In this document: positions 12,719-24,699 of the stretch, piece by piece
How the letters are laid out: each line of letters begins with the position of its first letter
Position numbering within the stretch: the stretch's first letter is position 1
From: Metopolophium dirhodum
Lineage: Eukaryota > Arthropoda > Insecta > Hemiptera > Aphididae
NCBI RefSeq assembly: GCF_019925205.1
Contig: NC_083566.1
Coordinates: 33,046,001 to 33,110,000 of the forward strand
Length of the DNA stretch: 64,000 nucleotides
Direction: 5' to 3'
Position numbers and translations under genes: made by a program
The notes under the pieces: model-generated
Databases searched by the model: none
What the model was told of the DNA's origin: nothing
What the model saw: only the letters and a program-made list of their open reading frames with translations

Positions 12719-15700
12719 CATATTTCGGTATCAACACGAACGATGTAATTTAGTACGTTTTTTTGTATAAACTTCGATACACCTAACCCAACATACAGAT
12801 AACTATAGATAAGGTTTCGTATTATTAGGTAGGTAATCAAAACATTACGTGATTGAAACTGTATTATGATATATTTATTCATTTTTTATCAATATTTACA
12901 CGACGTAAATATTCTATAAGCGTAAAACCTATGCTATCTACATGACTGTAGTACATACACGAACTCACACGTGCATGATAATAATATATAATTATGTATA
13001 AATCACTATATAGATACATCGAGCGACACCACGACGATCATTCAAAGTCATCACGACAATATTATATAGCTGGTAGTTAAATATTTTGTACCTACTTTTA
13101 TAGAAATCGGTGATTTTATCAATATTATCACCGTCATCTTTGTGTATATTGTGTAGTTTACTATAATCCTGAAAACCATTAAGATACAAAGCACGAATTT
13201 ATAGATCTTACTATAATTAATAATATTATTATAATACGCACAATATAATATCGAACAATATTTCGGTACTCAAATTATTAATTGATAACCTTTGTGTTCA
13301 AACAATATTTTTTATAAAGATACAATAGATAAACTTATATATGGAATTTATATAAATATCCTGGAGTGGTATGAGTAGTAAGATAAATTTTAAATTAAAA
13401 AATGTACATTAATACACGAATGGGCAGAGATATTTGAATTCTGAATAGTCTGGTAGTTATTATTTATGAAAACACGATAAATTAACTCCCGGACTCATTA
13501 ATCAAATTATCGGTATTGTATTATAAAATTAAGTTAGTAAATTTGAAAAGAAAAAAATATAAATATTCAAAAGGATAAAACCGTATTTATAAGGGTGAAA
13601 TCGTAAAAGAATGCTTAATTAATTGCGACGGTCATTAAGGTCGGAAATAAAAAAATTTGCAAAACGCATACAAAAAAAACAGGTACCCATTTTTATAAGC
13701 ATATAATATAATAATATATTATATACTATACACTATACAGTTAATTCAAGTAACTATACTCGTGTAGAAAATTTTTTTTTAATAAATACGTTTATGAGTA
13801 CGTAAATATTTGTTTTAATATAATATATATGGCATATCGCTATTTTATTCGATCTTGTTTTCACAACAACATTTATTTAACTATAATAATATCATGTTAT
13901 GTGCTTTATTTGTAACGCCGATAATTTTAATTTCATTGGCTAAAGTACTAAAATAAAAAGAATCTAAAAATACACAGCTGAGTATGGAAAAAAAACAAAT
14001 ATAAGTTAAGTTAAAAACATAAACTCACAAAAAATGTATTTATGCACACACACATAAAAATTAACAAATATATTTATATATACAAAACTGATTTATGCGT
14101 TACCTTGATTAACTATATAAATTTAATTTAATAAAAAAAAACATTGCAAACGTAACGACATTTAAGCCATATATAGTCGTTAAGATTCACCGTGTAGCAA
14201 ACTTTTTAGTTTATATAGTATATGTTTGTATATATGTATTATGTATGTATGTATATATGTATATATATATGTATAACATTGTATATGCATGTATGTATGT
14301 ATGTATGTATGTATGTATGTATATAAGTATAACATTGTATATGCATGTATGTATGTAGGATTGTATGAACATTATATGTATAGCAGTGATGTTATGTATT
14401 AATTATATTCTTCAAGTGAAACGCATAAAGTATGAATTATTTAACATAGTGGATAAATTTAATTATTATTGATCAATAAGTTCTCATTTCGTTGACATGA
14501 AATGATGTATTTATTGTTCTATCGATATTCTATATCAGAAAAAAAAATAATATGCGTACAAGTATAATAAGTATATAAATTTGCATAGATTATATAATAT
14601 TTATACAAAAATATATCCGATCAAAATAAACCACGATAACCAAACGATCATTGAAAGCAGATTGTCTAAAGATGAATGATACGCTGTCCATTAGGAAAAC
14701 ATGTAATCCTTGTAACTTCCCGCGGTCAAATGCACTATATAGGTACATATTATATTCGCCATTAATTCGATCTTTACCGAGTAATTACTTATATAACATA
14801 ATATCGCTCTCACGATTTTATATAAAAACCGATAAGGTTGAAATCGAATTCATCGAAATATGTGGAAAAAAAATGTTAAGTTCAAAACCAGTTTAGCTAC
14901 GTCCAAACGACCTAACACCCAAAAAATTCATTTAAAACCAATAACACAAACACACCTACGTATAAAATATGATGTACGCGTTATAGCTATTGGGTTTGAA
15001 ATTTTCAGGTGGAATAAAATATAATTGATAGGTACGTAGTAAGTATTTAAATAGTGCGCGAGTATATTGTTACAATGCATTTATTGAGTTGGCTGTCAAA
15101 ATTGGCGGAGAAACCTCCAAACCCAAAATTAAAACCGCACGCCTACCGAACACATAATATTATGTTTCTAGAAGACCGACCAGACAACTAATAATAATGA
15201 AGGTATTTCTCTGTGTATTATTTGTACCATTTTAAAAACATTAAGCCCGTTGAGCATTTATGAATTAGCTGCGTTTAATACTTTACACCGACCGGATGGC
15301 TTTGTATACCGTCTCCGACCGACGTTATTATTTCTCTTTTAGTTATTTAATTAATTCCGTTCGAACGTGGACGGACACCTGTACGTTTAAAGACGAACGG
15401 CATCGTCAATATTAACGTTTTATCGCCAATAAAAATAATATTATGTTGGACGCGCCATTTATAACTATTCCCGTACGGTCTGACCTATACTTCTTCTGTA
15501 TTATATTATGTTTACAACTGCAGACGTGCAGACCACATTGCAGTGACGACCTTCAGCAAATGCACTCGGTTGTGTTATCAATAATATTGTTCGGCGAAAG
15601 CGAAGATCCTTGGTTAACAACATCGGTTGGGGTGAACAAACATTTCAAGAATATTGTATTGATAATAATTATAGCGATTCCTGTGTATAATATAGCAAGT

Positions 15701-16330
15701 AACGACGGTCTATAATCCTGCGGCAGGTATTCGGGAGCGTATCGAGTTTCTTATCGTGGCTCGAAAATCTCCATAAGTCACGAGTCATCCACCTCATTCG
15801 ATTTCATTCAATAGGCCAATTATAGGTGCCCGTTTCGTATCGGGCTATACTGTTATGTACTTTATACTATGCATGTTTAATAATACTGACGCGCTATACA
15901 CATAATGATAATATTATAACAACACGTGGTTGATATCACGAGAAGCCACGATACAATGGACGGGAGCAATATATTATATTGTGATTTTTTGCTTTCTCGA
16001 TTTTTGAAAAGTCCAACCCCCATACCATTCCATGATATTAGTTGATGTAACCATAGAGTAGGAGGCATACGTCATGAGCTAGTAGAGTTCAATTCATAAA
16101 ATATTTATATCATATTATTGTGATACGGTCGATTCGGCACGAATTCCGCCCACAATAGTTATATTGTTATTCTATATTTATATAATATACGAACAGCTGA
16201 TAGCCATGATAACACCGGTGCACCGGGTCTGGGACGAGTGCCGTCAAACAGACTCTACTAATAAATCATCATTATTATATAGGTACCTGCTACGGAGTTA
16301 TCTTATTATCTATAAATCTATTACGTTCTA
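12719..16330. other. Intergenic sequence, no supported gene
   Basis: Apart from the TATG microsatellite I recognise nothing coding. Open frames at 14651-14896 and 15443-15715 have no signal peptide, domain or splice support. The 15.1-15.8 kb patch is somewhat GC-richer. Confidence 0.5.
14225..14360. repeat. TATG microsatellite with a tandem duplication
   Basis: A run of GTAT/TATG tetranucleotides is interrupted twice by GTATAACATTGTATATGCAT (starting at 14271 and 14327). This gives two tandem units offset by 56 bp. It is a simple repeat and not part of a recognised gene. Confidence 0.85.
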
Positions 16331-16399
16331 ACCTCGGCGTGGAAATAATTTTACACCGAAGCGCACTCATCGCAAATTTAATAGAACAAACTAGGCTAT

Positions 16400-16448
16400 C
16401 ACACACACACACACACACACATGCACACTCATCTCTCGAATTCAGTCA

Positions 16449-16482
<34 letters not shown>
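16400..16482. repeat. CA and TA dinucleotide microsatellites
   Basis: A (CA)n run at 16402-16421 is followed after about 30 bases by a (TA)n run at 16451-16480. Typical length-polymorphic simple repeats. Confidence 0.85.
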
Positions 16483-16483
<1 letters not shown>

Positions 16484-16939
16484 CATTTATAATACGAGCG
16501 GTTTCGAGTGAGTGGCACACATCGAGTGCGAACACAATTTCCAAGGATCGCGATTTGAATAAGTAGGTAACAACATATTATATATTATTACACGAATCGA
16601 ATAAACTGTATGTGCGTTGATACATAGCATGCGTTACTTGCCATCCTCAAATCGAATATATTATTATTATTACATAACCAGCGCCTAAAATAACGTGTTT
16701 TTGAGCACAAAGTGTGCAGCCCGTAAAGTATAATATTATAGCGTGTGCAGTTCAAATTTCCAAAGTTTGTTGTTAAAAATAACACTTAATGTTGGAATTA
16801 TTAGATAAACGCCTGCAATTTTTACACAACCTGTACTATCAATATAATTTTTTTTATTATTATTTTGTTCCTTGAAGTTTCGTGATTTCCAATTTTTTCA
16901 ACATCGTTGTTGACGGGGAAAACAATCCCACGTGCATAA

Positions 16940-17095
16940 ACCTGGAATTTTCCAGGAGACGAAAAAGGCGTTTTAAATACAAAAAGGTGGCCAAGCGGGT
17001 GTCACTCTGACGTACGCTAGGTTACAAGTGGGTCATTGCAACGGATGGTGTCGAATTCAATGATATTATATCGTTGTATACACATAAGTTTATAA
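16940..17095 (+). repeat. Dispersed repeat family B, copy 1
   Basis: Contains AAAAAGGTGGCCAAGCGGGT, then GGGTCATTGCAACGGATGG and TGTCGAATTCAATGATATT. The copy at 57029-57165 shares AAAAGGTGGACAAGTGGGTA, GGTGTCGAATAG and GAATGGGTAATGGATGG. Just upstream, CCTGG-AATTTT-CCAGG forms a small hairpin. No terminal repeats or reading frame; class unknown. Confidence 0.55.
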
Positions 17096-18420
17096 CTACA
17101 ATAATTAAACAAAAACAAACCTATAGATACCCAGTGAAATAGTATGATACTCTATGGTATTATCTAGTTTCTCAATAATTGTCGTGTGCATATTATAACG
17201 GTAGCCTGGCTATGATTAATGCATTTACTAGTTAACTGCATAATACTACACACTTTGCACTAATCAAATGACGACGCCGACAATAATTGCAGTTGTAATG
17301 TTAGGCGCTCACCATGATAGTAAAAAGTAATAATACTATTATGTGCCGGTACTTTTACAACAACTACAACTATGCTATAGTTACAACCTACTACTGCCTA
17401 CTACTGTCTACTAATACTACTGCCGCTGTGGGCAATTATACCATTGCCGAACAAAACGATTCCGAATGACACACAACCAGATGAGTAATTTTCGCATATT
17501 TTATATGAAACTAACAACAATTACAACACATATACTTCTCAAGGAGTAACCGATGTACGCAGTATGGAAACGTTTGAAAAAAATTTCACCGAAAATTGTA
17601 GGAAGAATCTACCGCCCACATGACTGGAATACACCACCTCGAGCGTATAATATACGACCCACGACGTCGAGGCCGTGTAGGCATAATATTATAGTGTAGT
17701 GGTGCTTTTGAAGCCGATTTTTAGTACAATTTGCATCCATAACGTTTCTGCAGTTTACATTAACACCCTAGTGAGTGCACTCTATAGTGCATTTTCCGTG
17801 TAATATCAAGACGTGTATTGGTAAATACTACTTATAAAATATACTCAGGGTTCTGAATTTGAAATATGTGTCAAGTGAGACATTCTTCAATCGAAAATTT
17901 CATTCTTCGTGAAATATTTCAATGAAATTGTGAAAAATATTTAGTTTTTCTTTTAAACGTATTCGGTTGTAGACTATATAGGATAATTAATGACTTATCA
18001 ACCAAGGTTTACAAATCACTATGTTAATGGTTATATATTATCTATAAAAAAGGTATTACATAATATATTAACGGTTTATTAATAACTATCACTTCTATAT
18101 TGGCTATTGGGTCCTATTGGATATTATTTATTAGTATTCGATACAATAATCCAAATTGTAAAAACGTTTTCTTTTCGTAATCTTTCTTTTAGAAAATTTC
18201 AGACATAGTAAACAATTTTTTTGATTTTTTTTTTTTACATGGCTGTAATGTTTAACGAAAATTTCATGAAATAAATTCCATGACATTTAAAAACCCTAAA
18301 TATACTATAATATAATGTATTAACAGCATTTTTAATTTCATAAAAATAAAAATATCATAAAATAGCCGACGTATAGGCACATTTAATATGTTGTTAACTT
18401 AAAGTTTGAAAATATAGGTA
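17096..18420. other. Intergenic sequence, no supported gene
   Basis: AT-rich with no recognised exon, RNA gene or transposon coding fragment. There is a short repetition of CTACTACTGCCTA-type units at about 17385-17415. Confidence 0.5.
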
Positions 18421-18560
18421 AATTCACTCTAATATTAAAAGTAATAAAACAATGTTGGTTTTGCCAAACGTAAATTTGCTATGTTGCGCGTGGGTCAGAG
18501 AGAGAAAACAAATAGTGCGCTGACATCCACTTAATACACGCACGATATATAACATAAATT
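18421..18560 (-). repeat. Dispersed repeat family A, copy 2
   Basis: On the - strand: TATTAAGTGGATGTCAGCGC, a disrupted core, then GCGCAACATAGCAAATTTACG. It shares the AAATTTACG block and flanking ATTCACTCTAAT with copy 1 at 11592-11745. A local GAGAGAGA run marks divergence. Confidence 0.55.
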
Positions 18561-18806
18561 CCAGCATGGTATTTAGGGTTGGACATTTTCTGGGATCGTA
18601 ATTTGGCGGGAATTCCAGAGAATTTTCTGGGAATACTCTCGTGGGAACGACCGGGAATATAGAAAAATCCACAATATTCAATTACCATATTTAGCATTCA
18701 GTATTTACTAATCTTTATATAGTTAAGGTATTTTTATATATACTATATCTAATGACGTATCTCAATATTATATATTTACATTTTTTATCAAAATACGAAT
18801 ACATAA

Positions 18807-19058
18807 CTGTATGAATGGGCAGGTCACGTGTGGAGGAAACCTGATGCTATGATAAAGACGGTCCTACAAGAGAATCCAAAAGGGAAAAGACCCCTAGGAA
18901 GGCCCCGAATGCGATGGGAGGATTGTGTCAAAAAGGATGTAACAGATTTTTACCCGGATGAAGACTGGCATATGTTATCGCAAAATCGTGAAGGATGGAG
19001 GCAGTTATGTTTGGATGTGTGGTATAAAAGGCCGTATACAAAAATAATAAAAAAATAA
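18807..19058 (+). pseudogene. Non-LTR retrotransposon ORF2, 5'-truncated C-terminal tail
   Basis: The frame reads LYEWAGHVWRKPD, then KGKRPLGRPRMRWEDCVKKDV, and ends WRQLCLDVWYKRPYTKIIKK with TAA at 19056-19058. The motif WAGHVxR...GRPRxRWxDxV is the classic end of LINE ORF2 proteins in insects. A TAA at 18804 directly precedes the homology, so the copy is truncated at its 5' end, as usual for LINE insertions. No endonuclease or RT core is present. Confidence 0.85.
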
Positions 19059-20480
19059 CTATATTCATCAACTTGTAAGTGAAAAACAAAATAAGTTGTG
19101 GGTATACCTAATCTATATATTATAATACCTCTCCGAGATACGCATAACAACGATATTATTTGATATTATTATTTCCGAATAACAATATTTTTGATCCCAT
19201 CGGCTGTGCGCCACAGCATCCCTAGCCCCTAGGAGTTTTCACAGTAGCCGATAAACCTACACAATATGTGCCGTGAATCGTGATATCAGCAAAAGTATTA
19301 CTTGGGTACTGTATATTATCGCAACCATAGGTACATATTATGGGACCTTAAACAAACGACGGGAAGTCAGAAGTCTGCAGACTAAAATAATGCGATATAA
19401 TAGTAATAATAATAATAATAATATATTATCCGCGGCCCGAGTACGTTAGTGTTGTATGTCGTGCGACGGTGAAAGTCGCTAAATAAAACTCTCGGTCAAT
19501 CAGGACCTCTGCAGATGTGATCGAGTGGACGGAAGAAACGGAAAATAAAATAACCGATAGAAACCCCCCCTGGTATACACGCGGTTGCGACGAATACGAG
19601 TTTTCCTGCTGCAGACATATAATCTTATATACAGGGTGATATCATGAACCCGACAATTTTCCCTGAAAACACAGGTAGGTACGCGTGATTGTTGAACCAT
19701 TATTTACACGATTTGAAGCCATTATACTGAACCCTATACGCGACATTTTCGTGAAAAATAATTATTTATTATTGTTCGATATCGTGATGTTATTATACAT
19801 TTTCACGTTGGTTACCTTTTGGAACGACTGCAACATCGCATGTTTCCTAAGCAAGATGCCTATTATTACTTAAGATTTATGGTGTATTAACATATAATCG
19901 AACCTCGAACCCGTGTCAAATTATGCCGTCAATTAGTACGTAATAATCATTTACATTTTAGTTGTGACCGAGTGGAGTAGCACTGCAGGAAAGTAACCTT
20001 TCTAAATATTGGTGCATTAAAGCTCCTTACTAAAATGTATTTATATACCTGTAAGGTCATATTAAAAATAACTTATGATTCGATAATCGATTAAAAATCA
20101 AAATATTTGGAAAATTCTTCTTCTTCCGGATGCGAAATTGCGAAATAAATTATTTGTTATAGCTCAAAAATGTCAACGATAAAAAAAAATAGTTAATAAT
20201 TTCTTAGAAAAAAAAACGTATGGATTTATCGATACGATGATTACCTACTAAGAATAATAGTCCTTATAAAAATAGTTGTGCATAAATATAAAATATAGTA
20301 GATAGATAGATAGGTACCTATATTTATTAATTATTATACTCGGACAAATTTTAGAAATTAAAATTTGGAATTTTTGGATGTTGGTTTCACTATAGTGCAC
20401 CAGTGATTGGATACTGCTTCTATTGTATAGAAAAAATCTATACTCAAAAAACCCGAAATTCGAACAAATTCAGTATTAAA
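19059..20480. other. Intergenic sequence, no supported gene
   Basis: Nothing recognised except a (TAA)n tract near 19402-19424 and a GC-richer stretch near 19.2-19.6 kb. Small open frames here have no domain features. Confidence 0.45.
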
Positions 20481-20489
20481 TAAACAAAA

Positions 20490-21235
20490 AGTGGGAGTGA
20501 TCGCCGCGTCGGTAAATCACTGTGCGGCCTGCATGTAATTGTAGTTTAATGATAATAATATATATTATTATCATCACCGTCGTAACGTGCAGACGATGCC
20601 CGCGGCGCCACGATCGGCGAGCTTCGCGGACGAAAAACAAACACATTATAATATAGGGACATCGCCTATGATAATACGATTATTATAATGTGTTATGTAG
20701 GTAGGTACAGTGACACATATTATTAGGTATATACCTGTGTAATATTACGTACAGACGCCGCGCAATCCGTCGTCGTGACAGCCGACTCGCGATATCGAAA
20801 CTTACACCGATTCGAGCCGATGGAAATGCATTGCCTATATTATTAATACGATGTGTTAATAGCTCCGTTCTACGGCATAACGTTATAATATGCGTATACG
20901 GTGTGCCTATACATATACGGCTGGTACACCTATACCTATACACCCATGTATACTTTATGAAATGGATCTCCGGTATACTGTTGCTGCTGCTGCACCGAGG
21001 GCGGTTAAACTCACGAACTCACGTCGAACGAAATGACCGTAGTTGTACCTAGGTTAGGTATAGGTATATCTATATACGCGAGTTTTTACTTTCGCAAGAA
21101 CCGTCGACGACCGCGGGAGGATTCGCGGCGGCCGTGCAACGCGGTCCGATTGTTTCGCGCGGATGAGGCTGCGAACCCCAACGGGATGACGACGACGACG
21201 ACGACGATGATGATAATAATAATAGTAATATAATA
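20490..21235. other. GC-richer CpG-containing block, possible promoter or 5' exon
   Basis: This block stands out from its surroundings by many CG dinucleotides (for example CCGCGGCGCCACGATCGGCG near 20599 and GGATTCGCGGCGGCCGTGCA near 21120) and ends in a (GAC)n run at about 21188-21208. In CpG-rich insect genomes such patches often mark promoters or first exons, but no protein family, signal peptide or clear splice structure is visible. The overlapping open frames on both strands (20683-21233) are a consequence of base composition. Confidence 0.3.
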
Positions 21236-21543
21236 GCTATTATAAAAAAAAAAAATAGTTAACATGGGTACGGGGTATTGTGACTCGTGATGAGCATAAT
21301 ATTACGCGCGTCGAGTACTCGCGTATAATATTGTGAAATGCTGCACTTGCCTTTGCTGCAGACGGACACTACAATATATTATACAGGTATATCATAAAAA
21401 TAATGCGCTTTACATATATAGTTAGGTGCATTAATTAAAATTGCGGCGTTTGAAATATAATATTATACTTAAATACTAAAATAAAAAAAGTATTTAAATA
21501 TATGATCCATTAATTATTTAAACACGAATACAAGTACATTTAA

Positions 21544-22094
21544 GGGTGTCGGTGCCGGTTTTTCCGATTTTCCGCAATTCAATAAAATTTGAAAATTTGA
21601 AAATTATTATATTTTATATTTTAGTTGCTTGTCGCTATATACTTTATAATTATAATACTTTTCCACTAATCTAGAATTTACTGCCCAATACCTATTTAGG
21701 GGGGGGGAGGAGAGTTGATACGCTGTATTATATATCAACACAAATTACTTCACAAGAAAAACTCTCACTGCACCTCGTTGATGTGTCGAATTTCGAGGAT
21801 TTTTTTTTCATCTGAAAGATGAGAACTTTTTTTCAGATCGGATCAAAGCCCGAATTTTTATTTTTATTTAATAGTGCTAGAAAAATACGTTCGACAAATA
21901 ACAAATACTGTGCATTATTCAAATGCATATTTTAGCTTCTATATAGTTTTAATTTTGAAAATTAGGCTCTGATCCGACCTGCAAAATGTTCTCTTCTTTC
22001 AAATAAAAAAAAATTAACGAAAACCGACTAATCTACGGGACGCGAACTTTTTTCCTGTAAGACGTGTTTTTGTACTAAAAACGTACCAACGTCC
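21544..22094. mobile_element. PIF/Harbinger-like MITE, copy 1
   Basis: Left end GGGTGTCGGTGCC; right end pairs imperfectly (CGTACCAACGTCC). Flanks read TTAA on both sides. Interior blocks (CTTTTCCACTAATCTA, AATACCTATTTAGGGGGG) are shared in the same order with the copy at 41848-42364. An internal inverted pair (CAGATCGGATCAAAGCC / GGCTCTGATCCGACCTG) makes the whole element a foldback. No transposase frame. Confidence 0.65.
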
Positions 22095-23780
22095 TTAAAA
22101 CAATTTTAAACATCTACTTACTTCATATTTGTCTACGAGTGCGCTTTTCAGAACCGAATTCTGTGTATCTTAATTTCTTTCTTTGGTTCATAAGTATCTA
22201 TTTATTATATGGTTATTGAATATTTGTTAAATTGAACGGCTGTTAGAATAGACTATTATTACTTTAATGAGCAAAAGCAAACCAATTCTTGTTTTTACAC
22301 GTGGACCAGCTGCAGCTGTATTAAAAAAAATAATAAAATACAATTTCTATGAAAAAATTAATTTACAGAAGAAACTGACATGCCTTGGAGAATAGACAGA
22401 CTTCGAACATTTTTTTCTGATTTGAAAGAAAAATATTTCTTGTAACTCGCATTAGACTACAATTTGTATTCTAGTTTAAATAAATCAAAGAACATACACT
22501 TAAAATAAGCTAAAATTTGGAAACATCCAGACATTTATTACAGATTCTATTATATGAAATTTCCAAGTTCCTACGCAAACTGAAAGAAGTCTTATAATAT
22601 TTAAAATAAAAATAATCATCCACATTGGCTCCAACACCATTAAATACTTTTTTTAAATCTTATTATAAATGTATTTTGATTAGAAATAAAGTATTGCAAT
22701 ACTCACCAAGTATGATTGTATAATATTTTATTGTAATTAGCCATTTGACCTATCGACAGAGTTTCAACTTTCAGTACAAACTACATATAGGTCCGATATT
22801 TTAACAGGTTTTCAGTTCAAACTTTTTGACATATCAACAAATGGACGTGTGTCACTGTCCCCACTCCATTCGTTAACTCGATACTAAATATTCGTTTGAA
22901 TTTATTATGGTAGTAAACTCAAATCAAAATAATATATAAATCACATTTTTTGGGTCACTGCTTTCGTCATCATATTTGGTAGCAAAATAATAATAATAAT
23001 AATAATAAAATTATACTTTATTACTTGTGAGCTGTGGCAATATAACATCTTCTTATTATTTATCGTATTTCATCTAACTTTCTCAATGTACTTCGGTGAT
23101 TTTTTTACTCGGTAAAACGTGTTCGACGCGTTTAAAACAAGACTAATATTAATTAAGCTGCTAAAAGAAAACAGAAGTCTTCACATTATTTCTAAAATAT
23201 AAATCCGTACATATGTAATAGCAATTAAGTTTGAATAAAAATCAGGATGGACTATAATAAGTGATAACATAATATCATGTTGAAATGCATTAGTTAGATG
23301 AGTTGTAATCAGTTACACACGTCTTGATTAGTGTGCGTCTATAATATCCATCGCTCTACGTTATTCTTTAAACACTAATACTAAAACTTGTCTCCATTTT
23401 CTCCCCGTCAAGAGTCAAAACAACAGAAAAGTTATTGTGTCTTTTATAATAACCGTCTTATAATTAATTAAAATTGTATGGTAAATTTTTCAAAATTAAA
23501 ATTAACATAATACCAACTGTCTAGATCGTTTACCTTCGTAATATTGCTATCTGCTTCAATATAATGCTTAACAAACGTATCGATAAAATTAAGATTATTA
23601 ACAAAAACTCCGTACAAAAATACATTACTGGAAACATTTTAAATGACTAGACGAACATTATAGAACCTGGGTGTCTCACGTCTTAATCAACAAAAAATAA
23701 TAAATCCATCTTTTGTATTATTTCAAAAATCAAAATCACTTAAAAATACCAAACATTCTATATTTATTATTTGCCACAAC
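22095..23780. other. Intergenic sequence, possibly old LINE remnants
   Basis: AT-rich, with a (TAA)n run at about 22986-23008. No clear coding exon. Because the 23.78-24.57 kb segment is LINE-derived, part of this stretch may be more decayed sequence of the same insertion, but I cannot show it. Confidence 0.35.
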
Positions 23781-24570
23781 AAATGTTTTTGCTCGTCTCC
23801 CCAAGATGACGATACTGAACTAGAACCCAATGCTAGAAATAAAATTATCAAAAAGCAACAAGTCATCAAACATTTTGTAAAGAAATAAAAAATAGAAGTC
23901 TAATCATCTGCTGAGTTCACTTGCAAAGATCTACCACTACACTCAAACTTCATCATACTTGATGTATCAACTAAAATATAAGTTATCAGGAGCTTACATA
24001 GTTACATCCAACCTTACAAACTAAAAGTGGATGTTAGACCAAACATACGATCATAAGGAGAAATATTACAAACGTTCTACAAAATCACTCAAAAACACCA
24101 TTAGAACTTCATCAAACAACTAAAATATTTTTAAACTAATATTCCTATGTGCTAAAATAAAAATTGAAGAAAAAACCTTCAGAAAAATACCACAATGTTT
24201 GAATTGTCAGAGCTACGAGCTACCCCAACTCAATACCAAACACTCGACCAATACAAATAATAGGTATACATCTAAATGAAAACTTAACGGTTCAATTAAC
24301 TTCTTTCATAAACGAATTTAACACCCTTATGGCCTTGTCAATCAATTTATCTTACATCTGACAACTTCCATTGATACATTAACTATTGAAAATGTCCATT
24401 AATAAAAATCCCCAATTCTATTCTTTATTAATATTATTATGAGACACAAATTGATTGTTCAAAATAAAAATTAACTTCAATATCTAATATGCAATAAAAA
24501 AAAAAGTAACATCGCGTTAATTACAGAAACCCATTTAACAACAGAAATAAACATAAATTAGAAATCGAAT
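23780..24570 (+). pseudogene. Jockey-like LINE: decayed ORF1 (gag) and start of ORF2 (endonuclease)
   Basis: Pieces appear in the expected order on the + strand. There is a PQCLNCQSY zinc-knuckle remnant (about 24190-24225), a stretch reading LTVQLTSFINEFNTLMALSI typical of the end of Jockey ORF1, then ALITETHLTTE (about 24515-24545) matching the N-terminal endonuclease motif (D)IALISETHFT. Frames change between pieces and stops are frequent, so the copy is dead. The remainder of ORF2 is absent; a small inverted-repeat element lies immediately after. Confidence 0.6.
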
Positions 24571-24586
24571 TAAGATGCTGTTCGTG

Positions 24587-24687
24587 GACGGTAAATTCTT
24601 TATTGATATATAATTCTTCATTTTATTTTTAAACGTAATTGCTATGCACTATTTGTTTTTTAATAGCAACATAAAGAATTTATCCGT
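24587..24687. mobile_element. Small inverted-repeat element (MITE-like), about 100 bp
   Basis: GACGGTAAATTCTTTATT at 24587-24604 faces ATAAAGAATTTATCCGTC at 24670-24687, an inverted pair with one inserted base. It sits next to the Jockey gag/endonuclease remnant and may have inserted into it. No target-site duplication was identified. Confidence 0.45.
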
Positions 24688-24699
24688 CGTCTTAGAATT

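Noticed and set aside
14271..14350. Regularly spaced repeated units resembling an array
   Set aside because: Simple TATG microsatellite duplicated once, with no distinct spacers; not a CRISPR array, and the host is a eukaryote.
18570..18670. Repeated GGGAATTCC/TTTTCTGGGA words as possible NF-kB-like sites
   Set aside because: Short degenerate matches in a repeat-bearing region far from any gene; no basis for a regulatory call.
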